A DNA stretch of 64,000 bases. Source: Macrotrachela quadricornifera (lineage: Eukaryota; Rotifera; Eurotatoria; Philodinida; Philodinidae). A program made the position numbers and the translations under genes. The stretch is taken from contig JAJEKB010020399.1 of the NCBI GenBank assembly GCA_022393335.1, positions 221,174 through 285,173 on the forward strand, written 5' to 3'. The notes under the pieces are model-generated. The model was not told the DNA's origin. It saw nothing but the letters and a program-made list of their open reading frames with translations, and ran no database searches. Positions 25,524 through 36,412 of this stretch are shown piece by piece (the first letter of the stretch is position 1; each line of letters opens with the position of its first letter).

Positions 25524-27450
25524 TTACGAGAGGAGGAGGTTTCGAGAAAGTAAAATATTGTTAACAGCAGCGTAATGTTGGTTAAATTTGCCTGATGATG
25601 AATGATCTCGAGCAAGTTTAACTGCTTCTGACAGATATTGAGCAGTTGTTTCATAATCTCCTCTACCATAATATAATAATCCAATATTGTCATATATTGT
25701 TGCTTTTGTCAATCGGATCACTTGTCTTAATATCGAATGCTTTATTGAAATATTCTAAAGCCTTATGTGAATTACCTAGATTTTGACATGAACAACCTGC
25801 ATTATTATAATAATGAATTCGTTGTGTATCAATACTAGAACAGTTCGATGGATGAAACGGTGATAGTTCTGTATCAATCATTTTTGCAGGAATTAGGTCT
25901 TCTACCTTACGAAAATTGTCTAACGCCGCACCATATTTATTTTGCTTCATATTTATCATTGCAATTTGTTTATATAAAATAACTCGTGTTTCACCTTCCA
26001 TCGTTAGTTCATCTAATATTTTATAATAAAAATTTTCTGCATTTGTATACTGTCCCAACTCACACAGTGTATCACCTACTGCCAATAAAATAGAATCATT
26101 GTTGAGCTCTTCAAAATATTCAACGATTCTTGAATTAATATCACTGCATGATGACAGTATAACATTCCAGTATAAATTATCTTTCTTTTGTACAGAATCG
26201 ATTCTCCATATAGATCCAATCGTAAATAAAACTTCTTCTTCTTCCGGAAATTGACTAATAGAAGAAATATCAGCATAAGTTTTAATGATTGCTGGTTTAT
26301 CGATACATAATTCGAAAAGTACACTTTCATAGTCAGAATCAGACCAATTTTGTCCAACACCTGCAAATATTATTAGAGCAGTATTTTTGTTGCATGTAGT
26401 CGATAAAAATCCATTCATAGATATTAGAGCTCCAATATTATCTTGCAGTCGTTGTAAAACAGTAGTTTGTAACTTTTTACCTCGATATAAGTGAAGTATA
26501 TTCTCTTGTTCTTTAATGAGTTTATCAAGCTTCCAATGAAGATCAATAATATAAAGACGTAATTTAAAGATAAGCTCAAATTTTTCGGATCGAAATGCTC
26601 GACCAAGCAAGCGATATAAAAATGAGTCTTCAGTGTAGCTTTTAATAACTTTATCACGTTTGTAATTATTTTTAATATTATCAATTTTTCTCACTTCTAC
26701 AGCATCATTCATATAATATGCACGACATTCTTTAAACATTTGGTCAAGAGATCGATTATAATCACATTTCATTTGTGTCAGAAATCTAATCAATACTTGA
26801 AAAAGAAAAAACTCAGGTGACTCTTTTTTACAATATTGGAATGAGTTTTCTTTTATTTTAAGATTCCATACACTCCAAGGTGGTAGATCAATCGGTTCAC
26901 GACAGTTGTTACCTGTTGGTTTTGTAGTCGAAGTAGATTGATATGTGTTCGAGTGAGTTTTTATGTCTTTAAATATTTGCATAAATAATTTATCGAAGTC
27001 GTTAAAAATAAGAGGACTATCAGTAGACGGTGCATTTAATTGAAACTGATACGCTTGTTGGTATTGCGGACGTTTTTTGGCTATAAAAAGCAAACATTCA
27101 GCGAATCTACTGGAAATAATAAAATATATTTTTGTCACAATAAGAGGGCCATCTAGATACGCAGCAAATTTGCATATATCATTGAAAATCTGGAAGTGAG
27201 TAAATGATCTAGTGAGATACTTTTTCATTTCAACTTGAACTTCTTCACTAAGATCATCATCATGACACCAAATGCAAAAGAGATCTTGGTCTGAACTTGA
27301 TATAGATAAATCAATATTCGATCTAAAATTCAAATAAAAAGTAATCTTTACACAGCATGAAAATTCATACTTCGTAGAGGTAATATTTGTAGATGATAAT
27401 TCGCTGACACGATTTACGGTTTCTCTATGTATGGTGTCATTGAGTAACAT
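25524..27450 (-). CDS. ADP-ribosyltransferase with TPR repeats (active-type), 3' frameshift
   Basis: Probable start ATG is at 27450, 13 nt after a good acceptor (gtgtttcag, ending 27464). The N-terminal domain (about 170 residues) is followed by an ART domain with LHLYRGK, GFLSTTC and FPEEEEVLF, so the R-S-E series is kept. TPR-like helices follow (AENFYYKILDEL, AALDNFRKVEDL, HKALEYFNKAF). At about 25690-25721 the frame changes: the first frame stops at SNNI, while IYDNIGLLYYGRGDYETTAQ, a clear TPR, continues in the next frame to 25524. That looks like a one-base indel. TPRs usually mediate protein contacts and may bring the ART to its target. Unless the shift is a read error the protein loses its last one to two TPRs. 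Confidence 0.8.
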
Positions 27451-27536
27451 ATTTCTATAATATCTGAAACACAAATGAATATTAATTATTCAATAAATAG
27501 TTATTTGAAAAAGTCTGAGCATAAATAAGATATTCA

Positions 27537-29618
27537 TTATCTAGACGAAAGAATATTTTTAATCTTTTGTTCAAATTGAACGCGAAGCAAAGGATCTGTC
27601 TCTAATTCAAGCGCTTTTCGATAACATTCGAGAGCTTTTTCATGCCCTGGTTGACGAACATGTAGTTCAGTCGTTGTGTCAGATGATATATAATACTCGA
27701 TAGCTGTTGCAGTTTCACTTGATTATAACAAAGTTTCATCAAAGATACGTTGCGAGGCATGATCTGTATTTGAGGAAATTTTATCAAGTAAATTTATGGC
27801 GTTATCGTAGTAGGATAGGGCTGCTTTGTTGTCGCCTAATTTTGAAAAAATTAATCCCATATTATTAAAGATTAATGAACGTGCTTGATGATTTTTAGGC
27901 AACACATTTATTAGATATTGATAGTAAAATATTGCTTTTCTGAATAGATTAACAGCATAAAGATAATTGCCAAGTGTTAACCAAGTGAGTTGTTCACCCA
28001 TTTGAACCTGCAATTGATTTTGAATGAACTGAAATTCTGATTGAGCATATTTTAATTGACCATACCAGACATGATTAGGTGCTAGATCAATGGATCGAAT
28101 ACGAAAAATAGTATTAAATCGAAACATTAATCTATTATCTTCTAGTTCTAATACTTGTGTCTGTGTAGGAATTTCAATCTGAAAAATGATAACCAACAAT
28201 CCACGATTGGCAGCTTGCCGACCGATTGTCCGAGCAGTCAATAAATCTTTGGTAGCCAAAAGATATGTTTGAAAAGCAATCAATTCTTCAACATTTTCTT
28301 TTATTGTTTTTAAATCTTGTTCACATATAAGTTGGACTCGATAGACAACAGAGGATGAAGTTATTGAAGACATTTGAGTGAAATATCGATCAATAGCGAA
28401 AAGTATTGGTTGCATATATAGAAGGTTTTGGGGAAATTGTTCTTGTAGGAAACTGTTAATAATAGCAGATAAGAATGGTACATCAATGAACCAATCAAAT
28501 ATTTTATTTGTTTCAGTTTTTAATATTCTTCTTACATTTTCACGGTGAGATTCATCCGTTACCAATTCGCAAAAACGCTCGTACAACTTTTCGTTGTAAC
28601 AAATAGAAGTAGGGGCTTCTCGTAAAGCATATGTAGATAACTGAAAGGCAGCAAAATTTCTTTGTTCATCTGCCAAATGCTTTTCACCATTCTTTGTATT
28701 ATTTTGTAAAGCAATTCTCAATATTGTAGGCATATAAAATGATCGTTCCAAGTAAAATATAATGTCGGTAGTTAAACAATTTAGTAAAAACTGAAGCTTA
28801 TCGAACAATCTACCTATGTTTTTATAATTAATCATTTTCTCGTTTAATTTTTGTTCGTCGATTATTGGTACGGAAAAGTAAATTGCATAAATCTGTTCAA
28901 ACATCGTAATCTTTGTCAGATCACGAATGATACTTTTAATATCGCTAGAAATCATAAGAAAGACAGATGTAACATCAATGGTTCCAAGATACTCTACACA
29001 TTTGACGACATCTGAAAATTCCGAAAGATGAAAACGTTGACTATCGATGGCATGGAACAAAATGGTATTACCACAGTGCAAAATTACAATGTAAATATCC
29101 TGATTTAACCGCGTATAATATTTCATTTGGAAAACATCTAATGAAACAAATGACTTTTCTGATGGAGCAATTAAACTTTGAGTATGACATTTTTCGATTA
29201 ATTCTACATTTGACCACATTGACGAGGGCGAGGAAATCAATAGAATATCATTTTCTATTGCTTTAATAAGTGAGTTGAAAGTGTTTGAACAATCTTTAAC
29301 TTTCGAAAAACGAGTAATCCATGGAACGTTTCGATGATTATTGTCTGAATAATAGATATAAATCAGTTCAATGCATCGGTGTTGATGAAGTAATGGGACA
29401 ATATATTCGTCAGCGAAACTCGAAACAATAAAATAAACGCGTTTATTATTCATAGATAATAGTTCAGCAATACAAGTACATTCATTTGTGAATAATTTAA
29501 ATGAATACTTTGAAGTTGATGATATTAATCTAGAATCAATATCAAGGCATGCAATAAGGATGCTAGAGGTATCATTTGAGATAGGTTTTAAAATAACTGG
29601 TGCACTACCTATACGACC
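27537..29618 (-). CDS. catalytically degenerate ART-TPR protein (main exon)
   Basis: The exon starts after acceptor ttattcatag at 29619. It holds two N-terminal repeats of the bdelloid ART-associated domain (ILIACLDID..YFIVSS; YIVILHC..FLMISS). It then has an ART-fold segment in which VYRVQ keeps the Arg, but the STS position reads TYLLATK and the ExE position reads LEDNRLMFRF. TPRs follow (AIFYYQYLINVLPKN, KAALSYYDNAINLLD). An in-frame TAA at 27723-27725 cuts the protein after FDETLL, yet the same frame continues with another TPR (EKALECYRKALELE) to a TAA at 27537-27539. The stop is probably recent. With no catalytic Glu or Ser it cannot be a standard ART, so it may be a regulator or binding decoy (inference). 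The stop at 27537 is 73 nt from the acceptor of the next gene. Confidence 0.75.
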
Positions 29619-30574
29619 TATGAATAAAAAATAAAATGAAGTACAATACTGCACAAAATTGTTTGGATGATTTTGTTTTTTATATAATTATCTTATTAAG
29701 TTAGCTTTTAAAGTGTGGTTTGTACCACAACTACGGACATCGTCTATACTATACTCACGAAAAATTTCATCCATAAACACTCAACCATAGTGAAACTGTA
29801 CATGTAGCACTGAACATTCGTCAAAACTTGTTAGACGATTTGGTTTGGACAATGTTTTAAACTGAGTTACTCGTTTTCTTCAAACATTCGAAAAAGACTG
29901 AATCTAAATCAATGAAAAGAGAAGAAGATGAGCTACATTTTTGTAACTGAAACTCTCTAAAAGTGAAATATTTATGAAGGAAAATGTTTATTTTACGACA
30001 GATAACCCATAATGCTCATGTTGAACTCTTTAGCAGTTTTATATTATGAAATATTTTTCTTTATAAATATTATGTTTGAAAGAGCATTAAATGCTGTCAT
30101 TTTTTCCCGAAAATAACCTTTCAAACACCAAAAAACATTTTTTTGTAAAACTTTAATATTCCACAATCTTATACAGCATTTAATGCTCTTTCAAACATAA
30201 TATTTATAAAGAAAAATATTTCATAATATAAAAATGCTAAAGAGTTCAACATGAGTATCATGGGTCGTCTGTCGTAAAATAAACATTTTTCTTCATAAAT
30301 ATTTCGCTTTTAGAAAGTTTCAGTCACAAAAATGTAGCTCATCTCCTCCTCTTTTAATTAATTTGGATTTAGCCTTTTTCGAACATTTGGAGAAAAAATA
30401 AATTAAATTTACAAACATTGTCCAAACAAAATCACCTGACAGGCTTTGGCGAATGCTCATTGTTATATGTATACTTTCACTATGGTTGAGTATTTATAGA
30501 TGAAATTTTTTGTAAATATAGTATAGACGATGTCAGTAGTTATGGCGTAAGTTAAACTTCAAAAGCTAAATTAA

Positions 30575-31152
30575 CACATTCATCACGATGGGATTCATCG
30601 GTGGACCCCACTTTGCATTTCATATTCTAATCTCGAAACACGTTTAATAAGAAAACGGCATAAACCATAAGACGCAGTGTGAAAAGCTCTACAATCCTCA
30701 TAGTAAAGCTTATTTTAATTGTCTAACTTTTATTTTGAAAGAAAGTAAAACTCTGTCTGACTTGTTTTCTAGATTAGAAAAACATCATTTTTTTCCACAC
30801 GAATGTGAAATATCATTTTTCTTATCTCATCTTTTTATCATCTAATATGGCTTCGTAAGGAAAAATAAAATATACCACAAGATGCAGCGTGAAGCACTCT
30901 ACAATCTATATCATAAAGCTTATTTTAATTGTGTACAAACTTCGACGTAAGATACTATAGTCCCGAAGTAACCTCAAAAGTTGGTTGCACACAGTTTTGC
31001 ATTTTATTGAAAACAAAAAGTATACAATTGAAATAGGTTTTACGGTGTAGGCTGTAGAACTTTTCACGCTGCATCTTGTGGTATATTTTGTTTTCTAATA
31101 AAACATGCTTAAAAATGTTAGTTTCTATGGAATATGAATCGTGGTGAATGTG
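30575..31152. mobile_element. piggyBac-type MITE nested in the foldback element
   Basis: The 578-bp insert is bounded by TTAA at 30571-30574 and 31153-31156. The tips are CACATTCATCACGATGGGAT on the left and CACATTCACCACGATTCATA in reverse complement on the right. They resemble the right tip of the piggyBac element at 58157-60293 (CCCATTCGACCCGATGAGAC, then a CCACCGGTGG/CATCGGTGG block). It carries three copies of the ACCACAAGATGCAGC motif. Confidence 0.75.
30660..31090. repeat. three copies of an ATACCACAAGATGCAGC..GAAAAGCTCTACAAT motif
   Basis: Copies lie at about 30663 (+), 30868 (+) and 31048 (-). The same 35-nt motif, in the same order and with about 200-nt spacing, occurs in the foldback element at about 12938 (+), 13142 (+) and 13337 (-). 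Confidence 0.7.
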
Positions 31153-31232
31153 TTAATAAGGCAGCTATATAAAAAAATAAAATCGTCCAAATAATTTTGT
31201 ACAGTATTGTATATTTAGAATATATTATTTAC

Positions 31233-31352
31233 TTTGTTGAATGACTGAATCAATATTTTTATGTGGTTGTATGGAAAGACCGATAAGATCGTTTTTGATT
31301 ATGGGAATTGATTGAAGTTGAGTATCGATTTTTTCAGTTAATGAATTAAACT
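31233..31352 (-). CDS. upstream exon of the degenerate ART-TPR gene
   Basis: A 40-codon exon lies between acceptor cttttag and donor AAA|gtaaat and encodes FNSLTEKIDTQLQ through IDSVIQQS. Its one-base overhang joins in phase to the two-base start of the exon at 29618, giving SVIQQSRIGSAP. It has no Met, so at least one more exon lies further upstream (above 31352) and was not found. Between the two exons lies the foldback element. Without it the intron would be about 48 nt, the normal size for this genome. Confidence 0.6.
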
Positions 31353-34074
31353 AAAAGACATAGTTTTAACTGAATTTAATTTTATAAAACAAGACTTGTA
31401 CTACAAATTTTATCGACAGATGCATAGACAGCGAAACATATAGACTAGGTGAGGCTTTGGTCTTATCTAGGTATGACATTTGTAGGCTTAGCCTCACCTA
31501 AATTATGAATCCGATATTGATTCACACGAAGATTTAGACTTATTCTATCAGACGAATATTATTTTAGTGGGAAGATTCGAATTTCTAATACGTTTATTTG
31601 TATGTTATGGGAAAGAAAAGTAAAATTCGGACAATAGTAAATTCATTGGCTATGTTTTTATCGTTCATATCACCACCTTGTATTTTAGTTACATAAAGTG
31701 ATATATGTGCTAGACCAGTCACTGAAATATGCATATGCGCCGGGTTGTCTAGTCTTGAACGGCTGTAGTCTTTCCTAACTTGGACATTTCTTAATTGAGT
31801 CCTTTCTGAATCATGACTCTAAAGTTTGTTCACACTCGACTTTAGCATCATTTCGCTACGTAAAACTTCTTTTAGTATGGGAATCCAAACTTTTAACATG
31901 CTTATCTATCTACTGAAGCATGAAAAACTGAAAAATTGAGATAGCAATAAAGTCTGCTATTTAGATCGTTGTTGTTCTTAGCGGCATCGTTTATTTATTT
32001 ACATAAAGCAGTCTATAAAAGAGATTAACCATAAAATCGTTTGCTCAAACGGTAAAGTATTGGCATTAAATTAAGACAGACGAAAATTTCCGACTATGCG
32101 TGTTAACGCCCAAACAGTTTATATTTTTGACGTTTAAACACTTGTCGAAAAGTTGGTAGTAAAAATTTATAGAAAGGAAAAATTTGAAGTGTAATTATAT
32201 AGAATTTGTCACGAGCACTTCTCTCCGTACGCGAACGGCTGTCCAAAAGATTGACATTTTAAACGCCTACATGCATTTTTCGGATTTTTTTAGGCTTTAG
32301 AATCAGTGAAAATGCGGTAACAATGTTGTTTATAGGAGAATTGATTGTTTTTACAACTTCTTGTTTTACCTATTTTTCTTTGACCATTTGACACTACGGT
32401 TAACATCCAGAAACATTCAAATTATTCGGGTGCTAATATGGTTTGGAGTGGCTTCTCGGACTAAGAAAGAATTGCCATCTCTTTCGTAATATTATATTAT
32501 TCAATTCATTTCATCCGATGAAAACTAACTAACGATTTGTTCATGTTACACGTCAACTATAATACCAGCAGTTTTAAGAATCAGGTCTAAACATCACTGG
32601 TATTATCTGATATATTTTAGAGAAGAAATGCGTAACATCTATTTATACTGTTCTGAAGACGAGATTTACTTCGTATTTATTCAATATTGTGGACATCTTA
32701 ATAACAAGAAAAGGATTTTATTCTTTCAGTTTTCGTCATCGTGTAACGTTAATATGACCAAATTTTCACTATTAAGATAAGACCTGTTTGGAAAAAAGCA
32801 TTTCTCATATTAATACTCTAATCTGTTTTCAACAAATATATTATTAAAAAAATTGATTCAGGATTATATACACTTGGAGGAAAACAAAGAACAAATATAA
32901 CACCCTCACATATTTGTTCCCTTTTTCATCATCGAGTAACGCTATATATTTTTGTTATGATTTTCAGAATGCGTAGCTAAATAAACTCAAACTTATCAGA
33001 TTCCAAGAATATCTAAGCAGACACATCTTCTGACGAAAAAATCAAACTTCTAAGAGATTCCATTGCTGCGAAATTTCGAATACAGTGTGGACAAAACGTT
33101 ATCGCTGTATGCTTGGGCAAGCCGCTAAATATAATATCAAAAAATGGATTTCTACGTTTATTTGAACCCCTGACTGTTGTGTTTTCTTAGTCTACTCGAC
33201 ACCATGAGCCTGTTCGAATAATACAAGATTATAATACCATTGTACCTGATCAAAATACGATTTAATTTTTATATGAATCCTGATCATCCAAGAAATATTT
33301 TCTTTCTCGCATAGTATTCTCGATGTCAATATTTTAGATTCTAATCAGTAAATTTAGTCAAAACGATCAAATGGATCAATTTTTCATTATCTTATAAAAC
33401 AGCGTAGGATTCTTCAATCAGAGGTGTCCACATGGCAGGGCAATATTTATTTTTCAGTCTTGCCCTATAATGTTGCAGGGCAGTACAGCAGGACAGGGCA
33501 GGGCAACCGATTTTGCCCTGCTATTTTTATATATTTTCTCACAAAAAAAGTTTTGGTCGAAAATGTAAAAACAGAGCTATGAATAATGTTGCGATCAATT
33601 TTTATATGCAACTCTTTTCTTGTGCTAATAAGATTAGCATAAACGGAAACAATGAGAGAAATAAAACAGTGGATAACAGAAATACGATAATGCTTTCTTA
33701 CTTACACCATAGAAACAAAACACGTCGATGAATTGTTATTCTTATAGATTTACGAGATATACTCTATTTTAAATTACAAAGTATTTCCTTTATATAACTT
33801 TGATAATGCTATTAAAATAGCGAAATATATCCACCATTAAACAAATTTTTATACTGTATAATTAAATTTCATTAGTAAAATATTGGTAAATATTAGCTGC
33901 TGCTAGAAATATAAAGTGTTGCTTAACAAAAGATTATTGATGGAGCGCATAAACTAGTCTATTTCTTTATTTCAATGTAAAAAGGATATTGAAAGCTCGG
34001 TATGGCACAGCTGGACTAAAACTGCATTAAATATTTTTGCTTTAAAGTTAAAGAAAAATCTATTTATTTTATAG
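31353..34074. other. intergenic, no gene seen; one hairpin
   Basis: No sustained coding. A hairpin at about 31447-31503 has arms AGGTGAGGCTTTGG and TAGGCTTAGCCTCACCT, possibly a tiny element. Missing upstream exons of the degenerate ART gene (minus) and of the OB-fold gene (plus) may hide here. Confidence 0.4.
33421..33530. repeat. GCAGGGCA/TGCCCTGC cluster
   Basis: About six GCAGGGCA-like units in both orientations stand out by GC content from the AT-rich flanks. The stretch starts CAGAGGTGTCCA, which resembles a hAT terminus, so it may be a solo hAT end; no partner end was found. Confidence 0.4.
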
Positions 34075-34468
34075 ATGTCGAAGGGCAAGTAATTGTGGAT
34101 CGAGGAGTAATACAAACAATATCTCAATATGATAATAAGATAATGCGATGAAGATCACTGAAGATTAAAGATCAAACTGGAGCTGTCAACATCACATTAT
34201 GGAATAATAAAGTAATTTTAAAATCAGATACTACATATATATATATATAACGACATTTACTGTTCATGTTCGTTACTACATAGATTGACGAGCTACCAGA
34301 AATTATTATCAATAAAATTATTCGAATTACAAGTGGTAAAACGACCCATTTCAATGGTACGTTGTTCTTTTTTTTTGTATAATCACATTACATACTTCAA
34401 ATTTATTCCTTTCAATAGATTATGTTTCAATTAATGTTTCTGATCAATCGATTATGCAATGTTATTGA
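34075..34468 (+). pseudogene. RPA70-like single-stranded DNA-binding OB-fold, broken
   Basis: Three exons splice in phase: 34075-34211 (VEGQVIVDRGVIQTIS, then LKIKDQTGAVNITLWNN), 34284-34355 (IDELPEIIINKIIRITSG) and 34419-34468 (YVSINVSDQSIMQCY, stop). The pattern DVxGxV...V...R.LKIxDxxG..V..TLWN is that of the OB folds of replication protein A large subunit, which coats single-stranded DNA. An in-frame TGA at about 34149 breaks the first exon, and an upstream exon with the start codon was not found. It lies just upstream of, and in line with, a DUF3987-like gene and a PrimPol gene. Confidence 0.6.
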
Positions 34469-34726
34469 TTAACATTAACAATGTCAACAATATTATTTAT
34501 TTTATGTTCAATTTCAGTTAAAATCGTTTTCTTTTTTTTCTTTTTATCAGTTTTAATCAAAATAAAACTTTTTGTGTTGGTGCATATATCATAAAATTCA
34601 CAAAAAAAGAAATCTTCATGAGTTTTAGATTTAAAAAAAATAAAAATAAAAACAAAAACAAAAACAAACCGAACTAAAACAATTTATTATATAAATTAAT
34701 TATTTCATATTTAAATTTAAGAAAAC

Positions 34727-36084
34727 ATGTCAAACAATAAGTATCGATCAATTATGTATGAATGCACGAAATTAACACCTAATAATAATATATTTCCACA
34801 TGAAATTCGATTAATATTAGAAAATATTGTTAAATTGAAAAAAGTACCACTAATGCACCTTATTATTGTTGTATTAGCAGGTGTGGCTCATTGGTGCTCC
34901 CGTACCACGCTAAACCTAGATTTAGATTGGGATATACCATTGATTTTTTATGGTGTAATTATTGGATATCCCGGTAAAATAGATTAGAATAGTTTTTATT
35001 AATCTCTTTTTTAATTTCAAGGTTCAAATAAATCAACAGCTATTGGTTTAATTGAAAGCGCAACTAGGGAGGTTGAACAATATTTACAAATAATGATTGA
35101 AGATAGTCGAGTCAATGGTTCTGTAACAATCGAAAGTCTATTACATGAATTGGAAAAAAAAGATCTATTATCCAGTATGGTTGATGTATAATCGCTCGTT
35201 TTATTTTTGCATTATTGTTTGTTTTTTGCTTATCGAGTTTTAACTTTTTATTTTAAACAACTGAGCTTATAAATCAAATCACCTATTTGAATTTTTTTTT
35301 CTAAAGAGTATTTGATGAATTTAACACTTTTGTATCATCATTCAGTCTTTATCGGGCTGATAAAGCAACATATTATAGGTCCGTTTTAAATACTCTATGG
35401 AATGGTCCGAAATGTTATTTTCGTCAATTAGTCAAAGGCGATATTAAATGTGAAAATCCTTGGTTATCGATTGTAGCAGCTGCACATCCTGGTTCAATTA
35501 TGAATACGTTGAAAGAAGATAACACTCAGCAAGGTGCAGATGGTTTGTTTGCAAGGTAAAACTCATATCACATATGACTGATAAGTTTGTTTGTTTGTTT
35601 TTTTTAATTAATTATTAACAGATTTATATTTTCTGCACGTATTTCACCAGAAGATGTTCATAAACGTAATAAACGTGAAATGGATACAATAATAACTGAC
35701 TATAATTCACAATCATGTAATTATCCAAGTTTAAGTCATATCATGTATTTCATATACCTTATGCATCATGAAGAACCATTAACATTGAAAAGTTCGCAAG
35801 AAGCAAATGACATACTTATTGGTACACATGATGAATATAATAATATGGTAATAGGATTTCAAGGTTATCAAGATGTACTTTGTACGTTATTTTCAAAATC
35901 ACGTGATCATTTATATCGAGTTTGTGGTTTGTTACATTTACTTCATCAATCTTCTATTTATATTTTAAAAGTAGGATAAAATTAAATTCGTATCTTTTAA
36001 TTTTTACTATAGGCAGAGCCACAATTACAATATTTAATATTTGATGAAACAGCTACCGAATCAAGTCGGGAAGTTGTATTACTT
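34727..36084 (+). CDS. DUF3987-like P-loop protein, 5' part (exons 1-5)
   Basis: The start ATG at 34727 opens exon 1 (34727-34973). Exons 2-5 are 35022-35174, 35309-35555, 35622-35970 and 36013-36084, with introns of 42-134 nt, each in phase. Exons 1-2 join to a Walker A-like GYPGSNKST; exon 3 begins IFDEFNTF (Walker B-like) and has SIVAAAHPG; exons 3-4 join as DGLFARFIFSAR. This order (P-loop, FDE, VxxxxxPG, GLFxRF) is the DUF3987 family, found in helicase-primase-like proteins of bacteria, plasmids and phages. The likely role is DNA-dependent ATPase in replication (inference). A hAT transposon splits exon 5 after codon VVLL. Confidence 0.7.
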
Positions 36085-36099
36085 CAAGGGGGAAACATC

Positions 36100-36290
36100 T
36101 GACTCCAGGACAGAGGTCCAAGCAGGCTGACTTTTTGCTGGCCTGGCCTGCCCATGTCAGGCATGTGCTCTTACAAGCCTGCCTGTGCCTGTTGTACTTT
36201 TTATTGACCTGGCCTGGCCTGCCTGTCATTTTCTCCGTCCTGCCTGGCCTGCCTATCGAGGCCTGTCTAAATTTGCATATTAGTACTAAC
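36100..36290. repeat. GGCCTGGCCTGCC subterminal array, left
   Basis: Repeated GGCCTGCC/GCCTGGCC units near the left hAT end have an inverted counterpart at 39150-39310. They are probably transposase binding sites. Confidence 0.7.
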
Positions 36291-36412
36291 ATATTGATAC
36301 AGTAGAAAAAAATGTCGCTCTTGATAAAAAATGAAACAAAGTAATTAAGTAAAGTGAGAGTGACTAGATTAAATCTTTATTCAAGAATGTTTTCCATGTG
36401 AAAAAAATGTCT

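Larger units (their letters stand above)
29644..31209. mobile_element. foldback element in an ART gene intron, Tc1/mariner-type ends
   Basis: The left end reads CAATACTGCACAAAATTGTT and the right end, reverse-complemented, CAATACTGTACAAAATTATT. TA flanks both sides (29642-29643 and 31210-31211). The two halves are reverse complements through the whole length once the nested MITE 30575-31152 is taken out, leaving about 984 bp with its centre near 30130. Tips and TA duplication fit a non-autonomous Tc1/mariner relative. No coding content was seen. Confidence 0.8.

Noticed and set aside
27602..27787. separate small minus gene
   Set aside because: It is an out-of-frame reading over the TPR end of the degenerate ART gene.
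31447..31503. transcription terminator or riboswitch hairpin
   Set aside because: The context is eukaryotic and the hairpin has no U tract or conserved core; more likely a tiny repeat.
33421..33530. complete second hAT element
   Set aside because: Only one terminus-like sequence is present and no matching end or duplication was found.
34172..34354. minus-strand frame across the OB-fold exons
   Set aside because: The plus strand gives a clear RPA-like pattern with in-phase splice sites.
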